Assembly (NCBI GenBank): GCA_017615835.1
Contig: JAFZZI010000007.1
Span: forward strand, 248,001-312,000
Source: Bacteroidaceae bacterium
GTDB lineage: Bacteria; Bacteroidota; Bacteroidia; Bacteroidales; Bacteroidaceae
Direction of reading: 5' to 3'
DNA: 64,000 nucleotides
Below are positions 30,380-38,812 of the stretch, one piece after another. The position numbers and the translations under genes were made by a program. A model generated the notes under the pieces. The model was given only the letters and a program-made list of their open reading frames with translations. It ran no database searches and had not been told where the DNA came from. How positions within the stretch are numbered: position 1 is the first letter of the stretch; every line of letters starts with the position of its first letter.

Positions 30380-32254
30380 TCAGCGGTTCATAAGGACCAG
30401 GAGAACATTTACGTCGCTTGGAGAGATTCCGGGAATACGGCTTGCCTGAGCCAACGTCTCTGGATTGATACGGCTGAGTTTTTGTCTTGCCTCTGTCGAA
30501 AGTGACTGTATTGTGTCGTAATCGAACTTGTCCTTAATCCGGATGTTCTCAAGACGGACCATCTTGTCTGCGATAATCCGCTCTCTGGTAATGTATCCGC
30601 TGTATTTCATCCTTATTTCAGCGGCCTCTATAATCTCGTCCCTGCGACGGGACTCGATATTGTCCAGTTCGTTTGCAAGCGCCTTGATATGAGGAGCAAT
30701 ATTAAGTAGGGTTATCTGAGGCCTGTTAACAAGGTCTGCAAGTTTGCATCCCTCACGCAAGGGCGTGGTGCCAAGTTTTTCCAACACAGGATTGATGAGA
30801 GAAGGTTTGACAGAGAACCCTTTTGCGAATTGAATGAGTCGCTCTATGGCGTCACGTTTTTCGGTCATCCTGTGATAGCGTTCTCCGGAAGCCAACCCCG
30901 TACGGTAGGCTTTTTCAGTAAGTCTTATGTCTGCATCGTCCTGTCGCAGCAGAATGCGGTATTCGGCCCGAGATGTGAACATCCGGTACGGTTCGTCCAC
31001 GCCTTTTGTTATGAGATCATCGATGAGAACGCCAATATAGGCTTCATCTCGCTTTAAAATGAAAGGCTCTAATCCATGTGCTCCCGAATGGGCGTTTATT
31101 CCGGCAACGAGTCCTTGTCCTCCGGCCTCTTCGTAACCTGTTGTTCCGTTCACCTGTCCGGCCATATAAAGCCCTTTTATCACTTTAGACTCAAGAGTGG
31201 CACTGAGTTGTGTCGGGTCGAAATAATCGTATTCAATTGCATAACCAGGTCTATATACGATGAGGTCACGAAATGCGGGGATCTCCTTAAGGGCTTGTAT
31301 TTGTATGTTCATCGGCATGGACGAAGAGAAACCGTTGAGATACATTTCGTTTGTATCCTCCCCTTCGGGCTCAAGGAATAGCTGATGTCTGTCTTTGTCG
31401 GGGAATGTAAACAGTTTCGTCTCTATGCTGGGGCAGTATCTCGGCCCGATGCTCTTTATCTGCCCGTTATAGAGCGGTGAATCGGCAAGTCCTGAGCGAA
31501 GAATCTCATGGACTCTTTCGTTGGTAAAACAGGTCCAGCAACACATCTGCTTCAGATTGCGTTCGGATTCCATGAAAGAGAAGCGGTGAAAATCTTTTTC
31601 CCCTTCCTGCTTCTCCATCATGCTGAAATCTACACTGCGAGAGTCTATTCTAACTGGAGTTCCTGTCTTCATCCTTCCGCTGCGTATACCATGACGAGTT
31701 ATAGATTCGGTGAGTCCATAAGAAGCAGGTTCCGAAATTCTTCCTCCTGGCATGCTTACGTGGCCAATGTGCATCAGGCCATTGAGAAAGGTTCCCGCGG
31801 TGAGAACGATGCTCCGGGCCTTGAACGTGGCTCCTTCGAGGGTAGTGACGCCAGTCACCCTTCCATGTTCAACCTCAAGTTCTGTAACTGTGTCTTGCCA
31901 GATATTCAGATTTGGAATGCTGTCTAGTACACTTCGCCAGTTACGAACGTATCCGGCCCTGTCGCATTGTGCCCGTGGGCTCCACATGGCAGGTCCTTTC
32001 GACCTGTTGAGCATCCTGAACTGAATGGAAGAGTTGTCTGTGACTATGCCCATATAGCCGCCAAGGGCGTCTATCTCTCTGACTATCTGTCCTTTAGCTA
32101 TTCCTCCGATAGCAGGGTTGCAGCTCATCTGGGCTATTTTCGTCATGTCGATAGTTATGAGACAGGTCTTCGACCCCATGTTGGCGGCAGCGGCAGCGGC
32201 CTCGCATCCGGCGTGCCCTGCACCAATCACTATGACGTCGTACTTGAAATCCAT
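30380..32254 (-). CDS. mnmG: tRNA uridine-5-carboxymethylaminomethyl modification enzyme MnmG (GidA)
   Basis: 624 residues, the standard length. The FAD-binding start is YDVIVIGAGHAGCEAAAAAA, followed by the signature GGIAKGQIVREIDALGG, family motifs GPAMWSPRAQCDR and GLYMAGQVNGTTGYEEAGGQG, and SRAEYRILLRQDDADIRLT. The C-terminal helical domain that contacts MnmE ends ASRIPGISPSDVNVLLVLMNR (seen in part). With MnmE it modifies the wobble uridine of several tRNAs. The gene is a classic neighbour of replication origins; here it lies about 13 kb from the candidate origin and next to parS. Confidence 0.97.
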   Translation of the reverse strand: MDFKYDVIVIGAGHAGCEAAAAAANMGSKTCLITIDMTKIAQMSCNPAIGGIAKGQIVREIDALGGYMGIVTDNSSIQFRMLNRSKGPAMWSPRAQCDRAGYVRNWRSVLDSIPNLNIWQDTVTELEVEHGRVTGVTTLEGATFKARSIVLTAGTFLNGLMHIGHVSMPGGRISEPASYGLTESITRHGIRSGRMKTGTPVRIDSRSVDFSMMEKQEGEKDFHRFSFMESERNLKQMCCWTCFTNERVHEILRSGLADSPLYNGQIKSIGPRYCPSIETKLFTFPDKDRHQLFLEPEGEDTNEMYLNGFSSSMPMNIQIQALKEIPAFRDLIVYRPGYAIEYDYFDPTQLSATLESKVIKGLYMAGQVNGTTGYEEAGGQGLVAGINAHSGAHGLEPFILKRDEAYIGVLIDDLITKGVDEPYRMFTSRAEYRILLRQDDADIRLTEKAYRTGLASGERYHRMTEKRDAIERLIQFAKGFSVKPSLINPVLEKLGTTPLREGCKLADLVNRPQITLLNIAPHIKALANELDNIESRRRDEIIEAAEIRMKYSGYITRERIIADKMVRLENIRIKDKFDYDTIQSLSTEARQKLSRINPETLAQASRIPGISPSDVNVLLVLMNR

Positions 32255-32281
32255 CAGGCAAGAAAGAATCTATCTGCATCG

Positions 32282-32313
32282 CAAAGATACAAAGGCGGGA
32301 AATCCTATCCAAA
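32282..32313 (-). promoter_or_regulatory. Promoter of the mnmG operon
   Basis: On the minus strand: TTTG (32313-32310), a 20-base spacer, then TATCTTTG (32289-32282) followed by CGA. The consensus match is complete. The leader to the ATG at 32254 is about 20 nt. Confidence 0.75.
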
Positions 32314-32371
32314 TGATTGTAACGTCAGAAAACATTTTAATTAGGATATTGCTTGAAATCGGATTTTGGAT

Positions 32372-32379
32372 TATTTTTG
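32372..32379 (+). promoter_or_regulatory. Probable -7 box of sdhCAB
   Basis: TATTTTTG followed by CA, an exact TAnnTTTG match. ATTG lies 20 bases upstream as a partial -33. The predicted leader to ATG 32431 is about 45 nt. Divergent from the mnmG promoter. Confidence 0.5.
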
Positions 32380-32430
32380 CAAATTATAACAATTCGGTTT
32401 TTATCAAATATTCATTATTAATTGTTTTTT

Positions 32431-33090
32431 ATGTGGTTAATTGATTCATCAATCGGGCGTAAAGTAGTGATGAGCGTGACAGGCATGGCCTTGATCCTGT
32501 TCCTTACTTTCCACATGGCGATGAACTGCGTGGCACTCTTCTCAGAGGATGGCTACCGTGCCATTTGTGAATTCTTGGGAGCGAATTGGTATGCTCTGGT
32601 AGGAACAGTAGGCCTTGCGGCTTTAATGGTGATCCATTTTATCTATGCCTTCTGGCTCTCTTGGCAGAATTACAAAGCCCGCGGCAGTTCCCGCTATGCT
32701 GTGACGGAAAGACCGAAAACCGTCGAGTGGTCATCTCAAAACATGCTGGTAATCGGCATCATAGTTTGCATAGGTCTCTTTATCCATCTGATCAATTTCT
32801 GGTCCAAGATGCAGCTGGTGGAGATCATGGGCGACAAGCCGGCCGACGGTGTGGATCTCATCAGGAACACTTTTTCGAAGTGGTATTTTGCCCTGGTTTA
32901 TCTGGTATGGCTTTTCTTCATCTGGCTTCACTTGACTCATGGTTTCTGGAGTGCAATCCAGACTGTGGGATGGAGCAGTAAGGTCTGGCACAAGCGTTGG
33001 AAGGTAATAGGCAATGTCTGTATCACCCTCCTGATACTTGGTTTTGCAAGCGTTTTGGTGTTATACTTCGGAAAGAGCCTTATGGCTTGA
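32431..33090 (+). CDS. sdhC: Succinate dehydrogenase/fumarate reductase cytochrome b subunit
   Basis: 219 residues from ATG 32431 (MWLIDSSIGRKVVMSVTGMA); an upstream ATG at 32422 is less likely. Five membrane helices with heme-ligand-type histidines in LTFHMAMN, MVIHFIYAFWLSW, IHLINFWSKMQ and LHLTHGFWSAIQT match the single-subunit, diheme anchor of Bacteroidota/Wolinella type. It carries electrons between menaquinone and the catalytic subunits. First gene of sdhCAB. Confidence 0.95.
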   Translation: MWLIDSSIGRKVVMSVTGMALILFLTFHMAMNCVALFSEDGYRAICEFLGANWYALVGTVGLAALMVIHFIYAFWLSWQNYKARGSSRYAVTERPKTVEWSSQNMLVIGIIVCIGLFIHLINFWSKMQLVEIMGDKPADGVDLIRNTFSKWYFALVYLVWLFFIWLHLTHGFWSAIQTVGWSSKVWHKRWKVIGNVCITLLILGFASVLVLYFGKSLMA

Positions 33091-33121
33091 TTTATTAACA
33101 GGAAATTAACCGGCTTTCAAT

Positions 33122-35080
33122 ATGGCAACAATAGATTCAAAGATTCCAGAAGGACCGTTAGCTGAGAAATGGTCGAACTACAAGGCTCACCAGAAACTTG
33201 TCAATCCCGCCAACAAGCGTAAGTTGGATATCATCGTGGTAGGTTCTGGCCTGGCTGGCGCTTCGGCTGCCGCCACTTTGGGCGACCTCGGTTTCAAGGT
33301 GAAGTGTTTCTGCATTCAGGACTCACCTCGCCGTGCCCATTCGATTGCTGCGCAAGGTGGCATCAATGCGGCAAAGAACTATCAAAATGACGGTGATTCC
33401 GTATATCGCCTGTTCTATGACACTATCAAGGGCGGTGATTACCGTTCACGCGAGGCTAATGTCTATCGACTGGCCGAGGTTTCTAACAACATTATCGATC
33501 AGTGCGTAGCCCAGGGTGTTCCTTTTGCACGCGAGTACGGAGGCACTCTTGCCAACCGCTCTTTCGGAGGAGCCCAGGTTTCACGAACATTCTATGCCCG
33601 TGGCCAGACCGGTCAGCAGTTGTTGCTGGGCGCCTATTCCGCATTGAGCTATCAGGTAAAACAAGGTAATGTCGAACTTTTCACAAGGTGTGAAATGTTG
33701 GACCTTGTCCTTATAAAGGATGAGGAAGGCAAACAACGTGCCCGTGGCATCATCTATCGCGATTTGGTAACTGGAGAGATTAAACGCTGCTCGGCTCATG
33801 CTGTCGTTATAGGAACAGGCGGCTATGGAAATACGTATTTCCTTTCCACTAACGCCATGGGCTGTAACGGTTCGGCTGCTATGCAGTGCTACCGCAAGGG
33901 AGCGTGGTTTGCAAATCCGGCCTTCGCACAGATTCATCCTACATGTATTCCCGTACATGGAGACAAGCAGTCTAAACTGACATTGATGTCAGAGTCGCTG
34001 CGTAATGACGGACGTATCTGGGTTCCCAAGAAACTTGAGGATGCAAAGAAACTGCAATCAGGCGAACTCAACCCCAACGACATACCCGATGAAGACCGCG
34101 ATTTCTATCTTGAGCGGCGCTATCCGGCTTTCGGAAACCTTGTTCCTCGCGATGTTGCTTCACGTGCAGCCAAGGAACGCTGCGACAAGGGTTATGGTGT
34201 AAACAATACTGGTCTCGCCGTCTTCCTTGATTTCAAGTATGCCATTCAGCGTCTAGGCAAAGATGTTGTGGCCGACAAGTATGGCAATCTGTTCGACATG
34301 TATGAGGAGATTACCGATGTGAACCCATACGAGAACCCCATGATGATATTCCCTGCCATCCACTATACCATGGGTGGTATATGGGTTGACTATGAACTTG
34401 AAACTTCAATACCCGGGCTGTTTGCTATCGGTGAGTGCAATTTCTCTGACCATGGTGCTAACCGTCTTGGTGCATCTGCACTTATGCAGGGCTTGGCTGA
34501 CGGTTATTTTGTACTTCCATATACAATACAGAACTATCTTGCCGACCAGATTCAGGTTCCCCGTTTCAGCACTGACCGTCCTGAATTCGAAGAAGCAGAA
34601 AAGTCTGTCAAGGAGAAGATTGCAAAGATCATGAGTATCGGTGGAACCCGCTCTGTTGATTCCATCCACAAGGAACTCGGGCATATCATGTGGGAGTATG
34701 TCGGCATGGGTCGTACAGAAGAGTCTCTTAAGACCGCTTTGAAGAAGCTGGATGATATCGAGAAGGTTTACTGGAAGGAACTTCGCGTTCCCGGTGTACC
34801 TTCAACTCTTAATGTTGAACTTGAAAAAGCTTTACGACTGCTAGACTTCATCGAGATAGGCAAACTTATGGCTTATGACGGTTTGAACCGTGAAGAATCA
34901 TGTGGAGGACACTTCCGCGAAGAGCATCAGACTCCCGAAGGTGAGGCTCTCCGCCATGACGACAAGTTCTCGTATGTGGCCTGCTGGGAGTTCAAGGGCG
35001 AAGGCAAGGCTCCGGAACTGCTAAAGGAACCGTTGAACTATGAGTTTATAAAGGTACAAACCCGTAATTACAAGAACTGA
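33122..35080 (+). CDS. sdhA: Succinate dehydrogenase/fumarate reductase flavoprotein subunit
   Basis: 652 residues. FAD-binding [21 protein letters not shown], the covalent-FAD segment [18 protein letters not shown], active-site regions [15 protein letters not shown] and [30 protein letters not shown] near residue 440, and a C-terminal helical domain with [15 protein letters not shown]. It interconverts succinate and fumarate; in an anaerobe the fumarate-reducing direction is likely (inference). 31 bases from sdhC, 14 bases before sdhB. Confidence 0.97.
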   Translation: MATIDSKIPEGPLAEKWSNYKAHQKLVNPANKRKLDIIVVGSGLAGASAAATLGDLGFKVKCFCIQDSPRRAHSIAAQGGINAAKNYQNDGDSVYRLFYDTIKGGDYRSREANVYRLAEVSNNIIDQCVAQGVPFAREYGGTLANRSFGGAQVSRTFYARGQTGQQLLLGAYSALSYQVKQGNVELFTRCEMLDLVLIKDEEGKQRARGIIYRDLVTGEIKRCSAHAVVIGTGGYGNTYFLSTNAMGCNGSAAMQCYRKGAWFANPAFAQIHPTCIPVHGDKQSKLTLMSESLRNDGRIWVPKKLEDAKKLQSGELNPNDIPDEDRDFYLERRYPAFGNLVPRDVASRAAKERCDKGYGVNNTGLAVFLDFKYAIQRLGKDVVADKYGNLFDMYEEITDVNPYENPMMIFPAIHYTMGGIWVDYELETSIPGLFAIGECNFSDHGANRLGASALMQGLADGYFVLPYTIQNYLADQIQVPRFSTDRPEFEEAEKSVKEKIAKIMSIGGTRSVDSIHKELGHIMWEYVGMGRTEESLKTALKKLDDIEKVYWKELRVPGVPSTLNVELEKALRLLDFIEIGKLMAYDGLNREESCGGHFREEHQTPEGEALRHDDKFSYVACWEFKGEGKAPELLKEPLNYEFIKVQTRNYKN

Positions 35081-35094
35081 CAAAAAGCATCAAT

Positions 35095-35850
35095 ATGGAC
35101 AAGACTATTAGTTTTACACTTAAGGTATGGCGTCAGAGAAGCCCCAAGGAAAAGGGTTGCTTCAAAAGCTATCAGATGAAAGACATTCCTACCGACACCT
35201 CTTTCCTTGAGATGCTGGATATCTTGAACGAAGATCTCATCAACAAAGGCGAGGAACCTATTGTGTTCGACCATGATTGTCGGGAGGGTATCTGCGGTAT
35301 GTGTTCGCTCTATGTGAATGGTCATCCCCACGGGCCGGCAACAGGAGCCACAACCTGTCAGCTTTACATGCGCCGTTTCAAGGATGGTGATACCATTACT
35401 GTTGAGCCGTGGCGTTCGGCAGGTTTCCCTGTAATACGTGACTTGATGGTTGACCGCAGCGCATTTGACAAAATCATGCAGGCAGGAGGTTACACTTCGA
35501 TCAATGTAGGAGGAGTCCCTGATGCGAACGCTATACCCATCTCGAAAGAGAAGGCTGATCTTGCGATGGATGCGGCTTCTTGTATAGGTTGCGGAGCATG
35601 CGTGGCGGCTTGCAAGAATGGTTCTGCTATGCTTTTCGTCAGCGCTAAGGTTAGTCAGCTTGCACTTCTTCCTCAGGGACAAGTTGAGGCTGCACGGCGT
35701 GCAAAGTCCATGCTTCATAAGATGGACGAACTGGGATTTGGCAACTGCACAAACACTCGCGCATGTGAGGCTGAGTGCCCCAAGTGTGTTTCAATCAGCA
35801 ATATTGCCCGTTTGAACAGAGAGTTTATTGCGGCTAAGCTGAAAGACTGA
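35095..35850 (+). CDS. sdhB: Succinate dehydrogenase/fumarate reductase iron-sulfur subunit
   Basis: 251 residues. The [2Fe-2S] ligands lie in [18 protein letters not shown] with a later TTCQLYM. The [4Fe-4S] motif is [14 protein letters not shown], and the third cluster motif is [11 protein letters not shown]. It links the flavin site to the cytochrome subunit. Transcription ends at two hairpins directly after the stop codon. Confidence 0.97.
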   Translation: MDKTISFTLKVWRQRSPKEKGCFKSYQMKDIPTDTSFLEMLDILNEDLINKGEEPIVFDHDCREGICGMCSLYVNGHPHGPATGATTCQLYMRRFKDGDTITVEPWRSAGFPVIRDLMVDRSAFDKIMQAGGYTSINVGGVPDANAIPISKEKADLAMDAASCIGCGACVAACKNGSAMLFVSAKVSQLALLPQGQVEAARRAKSMLHKMDELGFGNCTNTRACEAECPKCVSISNIARLNREFIAAKLKD

Positions 35851-35855
35851 GCATT

Positions 35856-35891
35856 GCGGTCCGGAAAGAACTATACCTCTTTCCGGACCGC
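35856..35891 (+). terminator. Hairpin downstream of sdhB (first of two)
   Basis: Perfect 13-base arms, GCGGTCCGGAAAG at 35856 and its complement at 35879-35891, with a 10-base loop and only a short T-rich tail. It is probably a 3'-end stabilising or weak terminator structure. Confidence 0.65.
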
Positions 35892-35897
35892 TTGTTT

Positions 35898-35923
35898 AAA
35901 AACTGCGACAACGCAGTTTTTTT
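35898..35923 (+). terminator. Intrinsic terminator of sdhCAB (second hairpin)
   Basis: Stem AAAAACTGCG (35898-35907), loop ACAA, CGCAGTTTTT (35912-35921) and continuing T run. A canonical rho-independent terminator; it shows that the upstream in-frame ATG at 35854 is not the start of the next gene. Confidence 0.85.
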
Positions 35924-35961
35924 GTTCTCTTTTGTGTATTATCGTAATCGGGGATTTACGG

Positions 35962-38808
35962 ATGAGATGGTTTATTGGAAAGGCAGTCAGAGAACATTTC
36001 GCATCAACGCAGTCTGCGAAGGGTGTGTTTCTCTTTTTGCTGGTTCTGTCCGGAGTTGTCATATCTGCCCAGGCAAGCCTTTCTTATCGCATCCACGCAT
36101 ACGATGTCATGGACAACACTTCTGTTGACAGGAACAGTATAGTCCTGATAGGTGACAGCAGAGTCTCAATCCATGAATGGTGGGAAGTTTTCGGAAGCAA
36201 CCCCGACATAGTAAACCGTGCTGTAGCCGGCAATCACACCTCAGAGATTATCGAGCACCTTGACCCAATCCTTGCCGGCCATCCCAAGCGCATTATACTG
36301 ATGACCGGGATGCCTGAAAAGACCAGTTCTTCAACGCCCTTGTCCGACAGCGCTGTGGTATCATCTGCCGTTTCATCGGTAAATCAGATAGTGAACAAGA
36401 TTCAAAGAGGTAGTCCCGATACCGAGATCTGCGTAGTCGGTGCTACTCCTGTTTCCCGTCAGGATGTCCAATTCCCCGGTCCTTCCGCCGTTGTCAGATA
36501 TAACAATGCTTTGGATCTTTTCTGCAGAGACCGAAGAATTCCCTTCATCGATATATACTCGCCGTTTGCATCACTGACCAATCAACAGGAGGTAAGAAAA
36601 GACCTGTCTCCGGACGGAGTGACGATTAACTCGTCGGGAGTGCGTCTTTTGGGTGAAATTTTGAAACCATACGCGGATTCTTCGGAATGCGTTGTCTCCT
36701 CATCGCACCATTTTTTTAGTATATCTTCAGCAGAAGGTTCAAGGGTAGACCTTTTTGCAAACCTCCCTCTCTCTCCAGACGACATCGTCATGTTTGGTGA
36801 TAACACCGTAGGTACGGTCAACTGGTATGAGTTGATGAACGACTCCCGTTTCAAGAACAGAGGCATTGGGTGGGATTTTGCCGGAGTTCCCATTTCTGGA
36901 GGACCAGATTGTGAATGCGATCTCATGCGGATTATTCCATTTGTCTTTCGTGATGGAACACAATCTCCCTCAAGAATAGTCGTATACACCGGTGCTTACG
37001 AGATTTCTCATCATCTTTCCTTGGAAGAGTTTGAATCAGTATACGGAGCAATGGCTGAGAGTCTTGCCAAGGCATCTGTCAACTCTGAGATATACCTCGT
37101 TTCACTCCTTCCACATTGGACATACATTGAACCGGATATTGATGTCCGCTCTTACAACGATATTATAAAGTCCGTTGCAAGGCGCAACGGGTTCAAGTAC
37201 ATTGACATCTACAGGAGATTCTTTGACCGAGGTAAGGTTGACCGGAAGTACTTCTTCCAGGGAGAACTGATGTATTCCGGTTATGAGATCATGTGTAGGG
37301 AATTGTCAGGTGCTCTCGGTGTGAAGAAATCGAGACAGAAGGATTTCAGGATACATCAGGTCCGCAACAACGAGTTGACAGGAATAGGTAATATGGATGA
37401 GGAACTCATCCGCGGAACCATTTCAACAGGACGTTTGTCTCTTTTACGCGGTGTCACCGTCAAATTGCGCGGAAACGCGTCAGACGTAAAGTCTCTCCAT
37501 CTATATTGTAATGGCAAACGTTTGTCGAGAGTTCTGACACAGGGGGGAATAGTCGAATACAGGCTCAGGACTTTCAGATTATTCCGGCGTAATATTGACT
37601 TTCGAATTTGTTCTGATATTGCCGGTAATGCCAGTGAAGGTCATAGAGTGGCGGCGGAAGTTACGTCTGTACAATTGGGCTCAGGAAACCGTGAGGTTTC
37701 ACAAACCCTTTTCGGTGACGGAAGAGAGATAATCCTGGCATGTACAAGGATTTATTCCTGTGGGGACTACGAAGCAGCGGCCTATTCAGAACCTGCTTTA
37801 TACAGCCATCAGAATGGAATACTTACAATTGCAAACGAGCGAAGGAATGACAATATTCTCGATCTCCCCGCTAGAAACGATATTGTGGTCAGGCAGAGTA
37901 CAGACAACGGTAGAACCTGGGACCAACCTGTTGCCGTTGCCGTCGCGTCTGACTTCAGGTCGGGTTACAGAGACCCTGTCATAGTAACAACGCGCAACGG
38001 AGACCTTATTGTCGGTTACAGTGGACATGACAATCGTAAACATACAAACGGAGGCATTTCTTCAAAAGTTTTTCTGTCGCGGAGTAATGACGGGGGGTTG
38101 ACATGGGATTCTCCTCAGGAGATATCTTCTCTCCTTTACGGAGGATGGGCTGCAGATCCGCTTTGCTGGAACCTTTCATCCGCTTTTTTCAGTCCAGGCA
38201 AGGGCCTTCTGACAAGAAATATCCGTTTTCATGGAAGAATCCTGCTGCCGGTACTGGTTTATGCCGGGCAAAATAACAAGGGTAATGAAGGCCGTTTCCG
38301 TTGTTATGCCCTGTATTCCGACGATGACGGGCGTCATTGGAATGTTTCGGATTGTGCGTTCGAAAACGGGGGGCCGTATCTTAATGTCGTAGAATTGTCG
38401 GGAAGTAGAATCCTAATGGTGAATTCCGGCGCGAACGGTTTTTGGCATTCTGTTTCGGATGATGGCGGACAGAGTTGGGGTCCTCCCGTTAAATATGGGA
38501 TGAATACGCTTTCCTCTGCCGTTGACAACGATTTAGTCAATGTAAGGGACGGAGTTATCCTTGCAACTGTGCCATATTCTCCCGATGCGAACGATATTTC
38601 AATTGTTCGCAGTTTTGATTCAGGAGAAAGCTTTGAGTTTCTTCGTCGCTTGACCCACGCTCCCTCTTCAAATTCTTCCATTGCAGAGATGAGCGACGGA
38701 ACTCTGGGTGTCTGTCTTGAGAAGTCTCCTGATGGTGACCCTGAAATATGGTTTTATAACTTCTCTTATGAGTGGTTGGATAATGTCTCACCAAAAACCC
38801 TGAAATAA
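35962..38808 (+). CDS. Secreted protein: two SGNH-hydrolase-like domains plus sialidase-fold domain, catalytic residues missing
   Basis: 948 residues from ATG 35962 with a signal segment (FLFLLVLSGVVISAQA). Residues about 55-235 and 270-455 are two SGNH/GDSL-like repeats. The first keeps LIGDSRVS (Ser66), but the His of the closing DxxH is Thr (SPDGVT); the second reads FGDNT, without Ser. Residues 465-580 look like the N-terminal beta-sandwich of sialidases. Residues 585-948 form a six-bladed sialidase fold with Asp-boxes STDNGRTW (646), SNDGGLTW (708), SDDDGRHW (786), SDDGGQSW (832) and SFDSGESF (884). However FRIP is YSEP (608-611), and Arg, Tyr and Glu of the active site have no counterpart at about 806, 823, 876 and 904. 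A surface glycan-binding or sensory role is more likely than hydrolysis (inference). It starts 4 bases before a hybrid kinase gene. Confidence 0.8.
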   Translation: MRWFIGKAVREHFASTQSAKGVFLFLLVLSGVVISAQASLSYRIHAYDVMDNTSVDRNSIVLIGDSRVSIHEWWEVFGSNPDIVNRAVAGNHTSEIIEHLDPILAGHPKRIILMTGMPEKTSSSTPLSDSAVVSSAVSSVNQIVNKIQRGSPDTEICVVGATPVSRQDVQFPGPSAVVRYNNALDLFCRDRRIPFIDIYSPFASLTNQQEVRKDLSPDGVTINSSGVRLLGEILKPYADSSECVVSSSHHFFSISSAEGSRVDLFANLPLSPDDIVMFGDNTVGTVNWYELMNDSRFKNRGIGWDFAGVPISGGPDCECDLMRIIPFVFRDGTQSPSRIVVYTGAYEISHHLSLEEFESVYGAMAESLAKASVNSEIYLVSLLPHWTYIEPDIDVRSYNDIIKSVARRNGFKYIDIYRRFFDRGKVDRKYFFQGELMYSGYEIMCRELSGALGVKKSRQKDFRIHQVRNNELTGIGNMDEELIRGTISTGRLSLLRGVTVKLRGNASDVKSLHLYCNGKRLSRVLTQGGIVEYRLRTFRLFRRNIDFRICSDIAGNASEGHRVAAEVTSVQLGSGNREVSQTLFGDGREIILACTRIYSCGDYEAAAYSEPALYSHQNGILTIANERRNDNILDLPARNDIVVRQSTDNGRTWDQPVAVAVASDFRSGYRDPVIVTTRNGDLIVGYSGHDNRKHTNGGISSKVFLSRSNDGGLTWDSPQEISSLLYGGWAADPLCWNLSSAFFSPGKGLLTRNIRFHGRILLPVLVYAGQNNKGNEGRFRCYALYSDDDGRHWNVSDCAFENGGPYLNVVELSGSRILMVNSGANGFWHSVSDDGGQSWGPPVKYGMNTLSSAVDNDLVNVRDGVILATVPYSPDANDISIVRSFDSGESFEFLRRLTHAPSSNSSIAEMSDGTLGVCLEKSPDGDPEIWFYNFSYEWLDNVSPKTLK

Positions 38809-38812
38809 CATT

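Noticed and set aside
34141-34200. Second parS-like site (TTCACGTG inside sdhA)
   Set aside because: Only the central eight bases resemble parS; the arms do not match.
35854-35961. Upstream start of the sialidase-like gene
   Set aside because: It would be encoded by the sdhB terminators; the ATG at 35962 gives a proper signal peptide.
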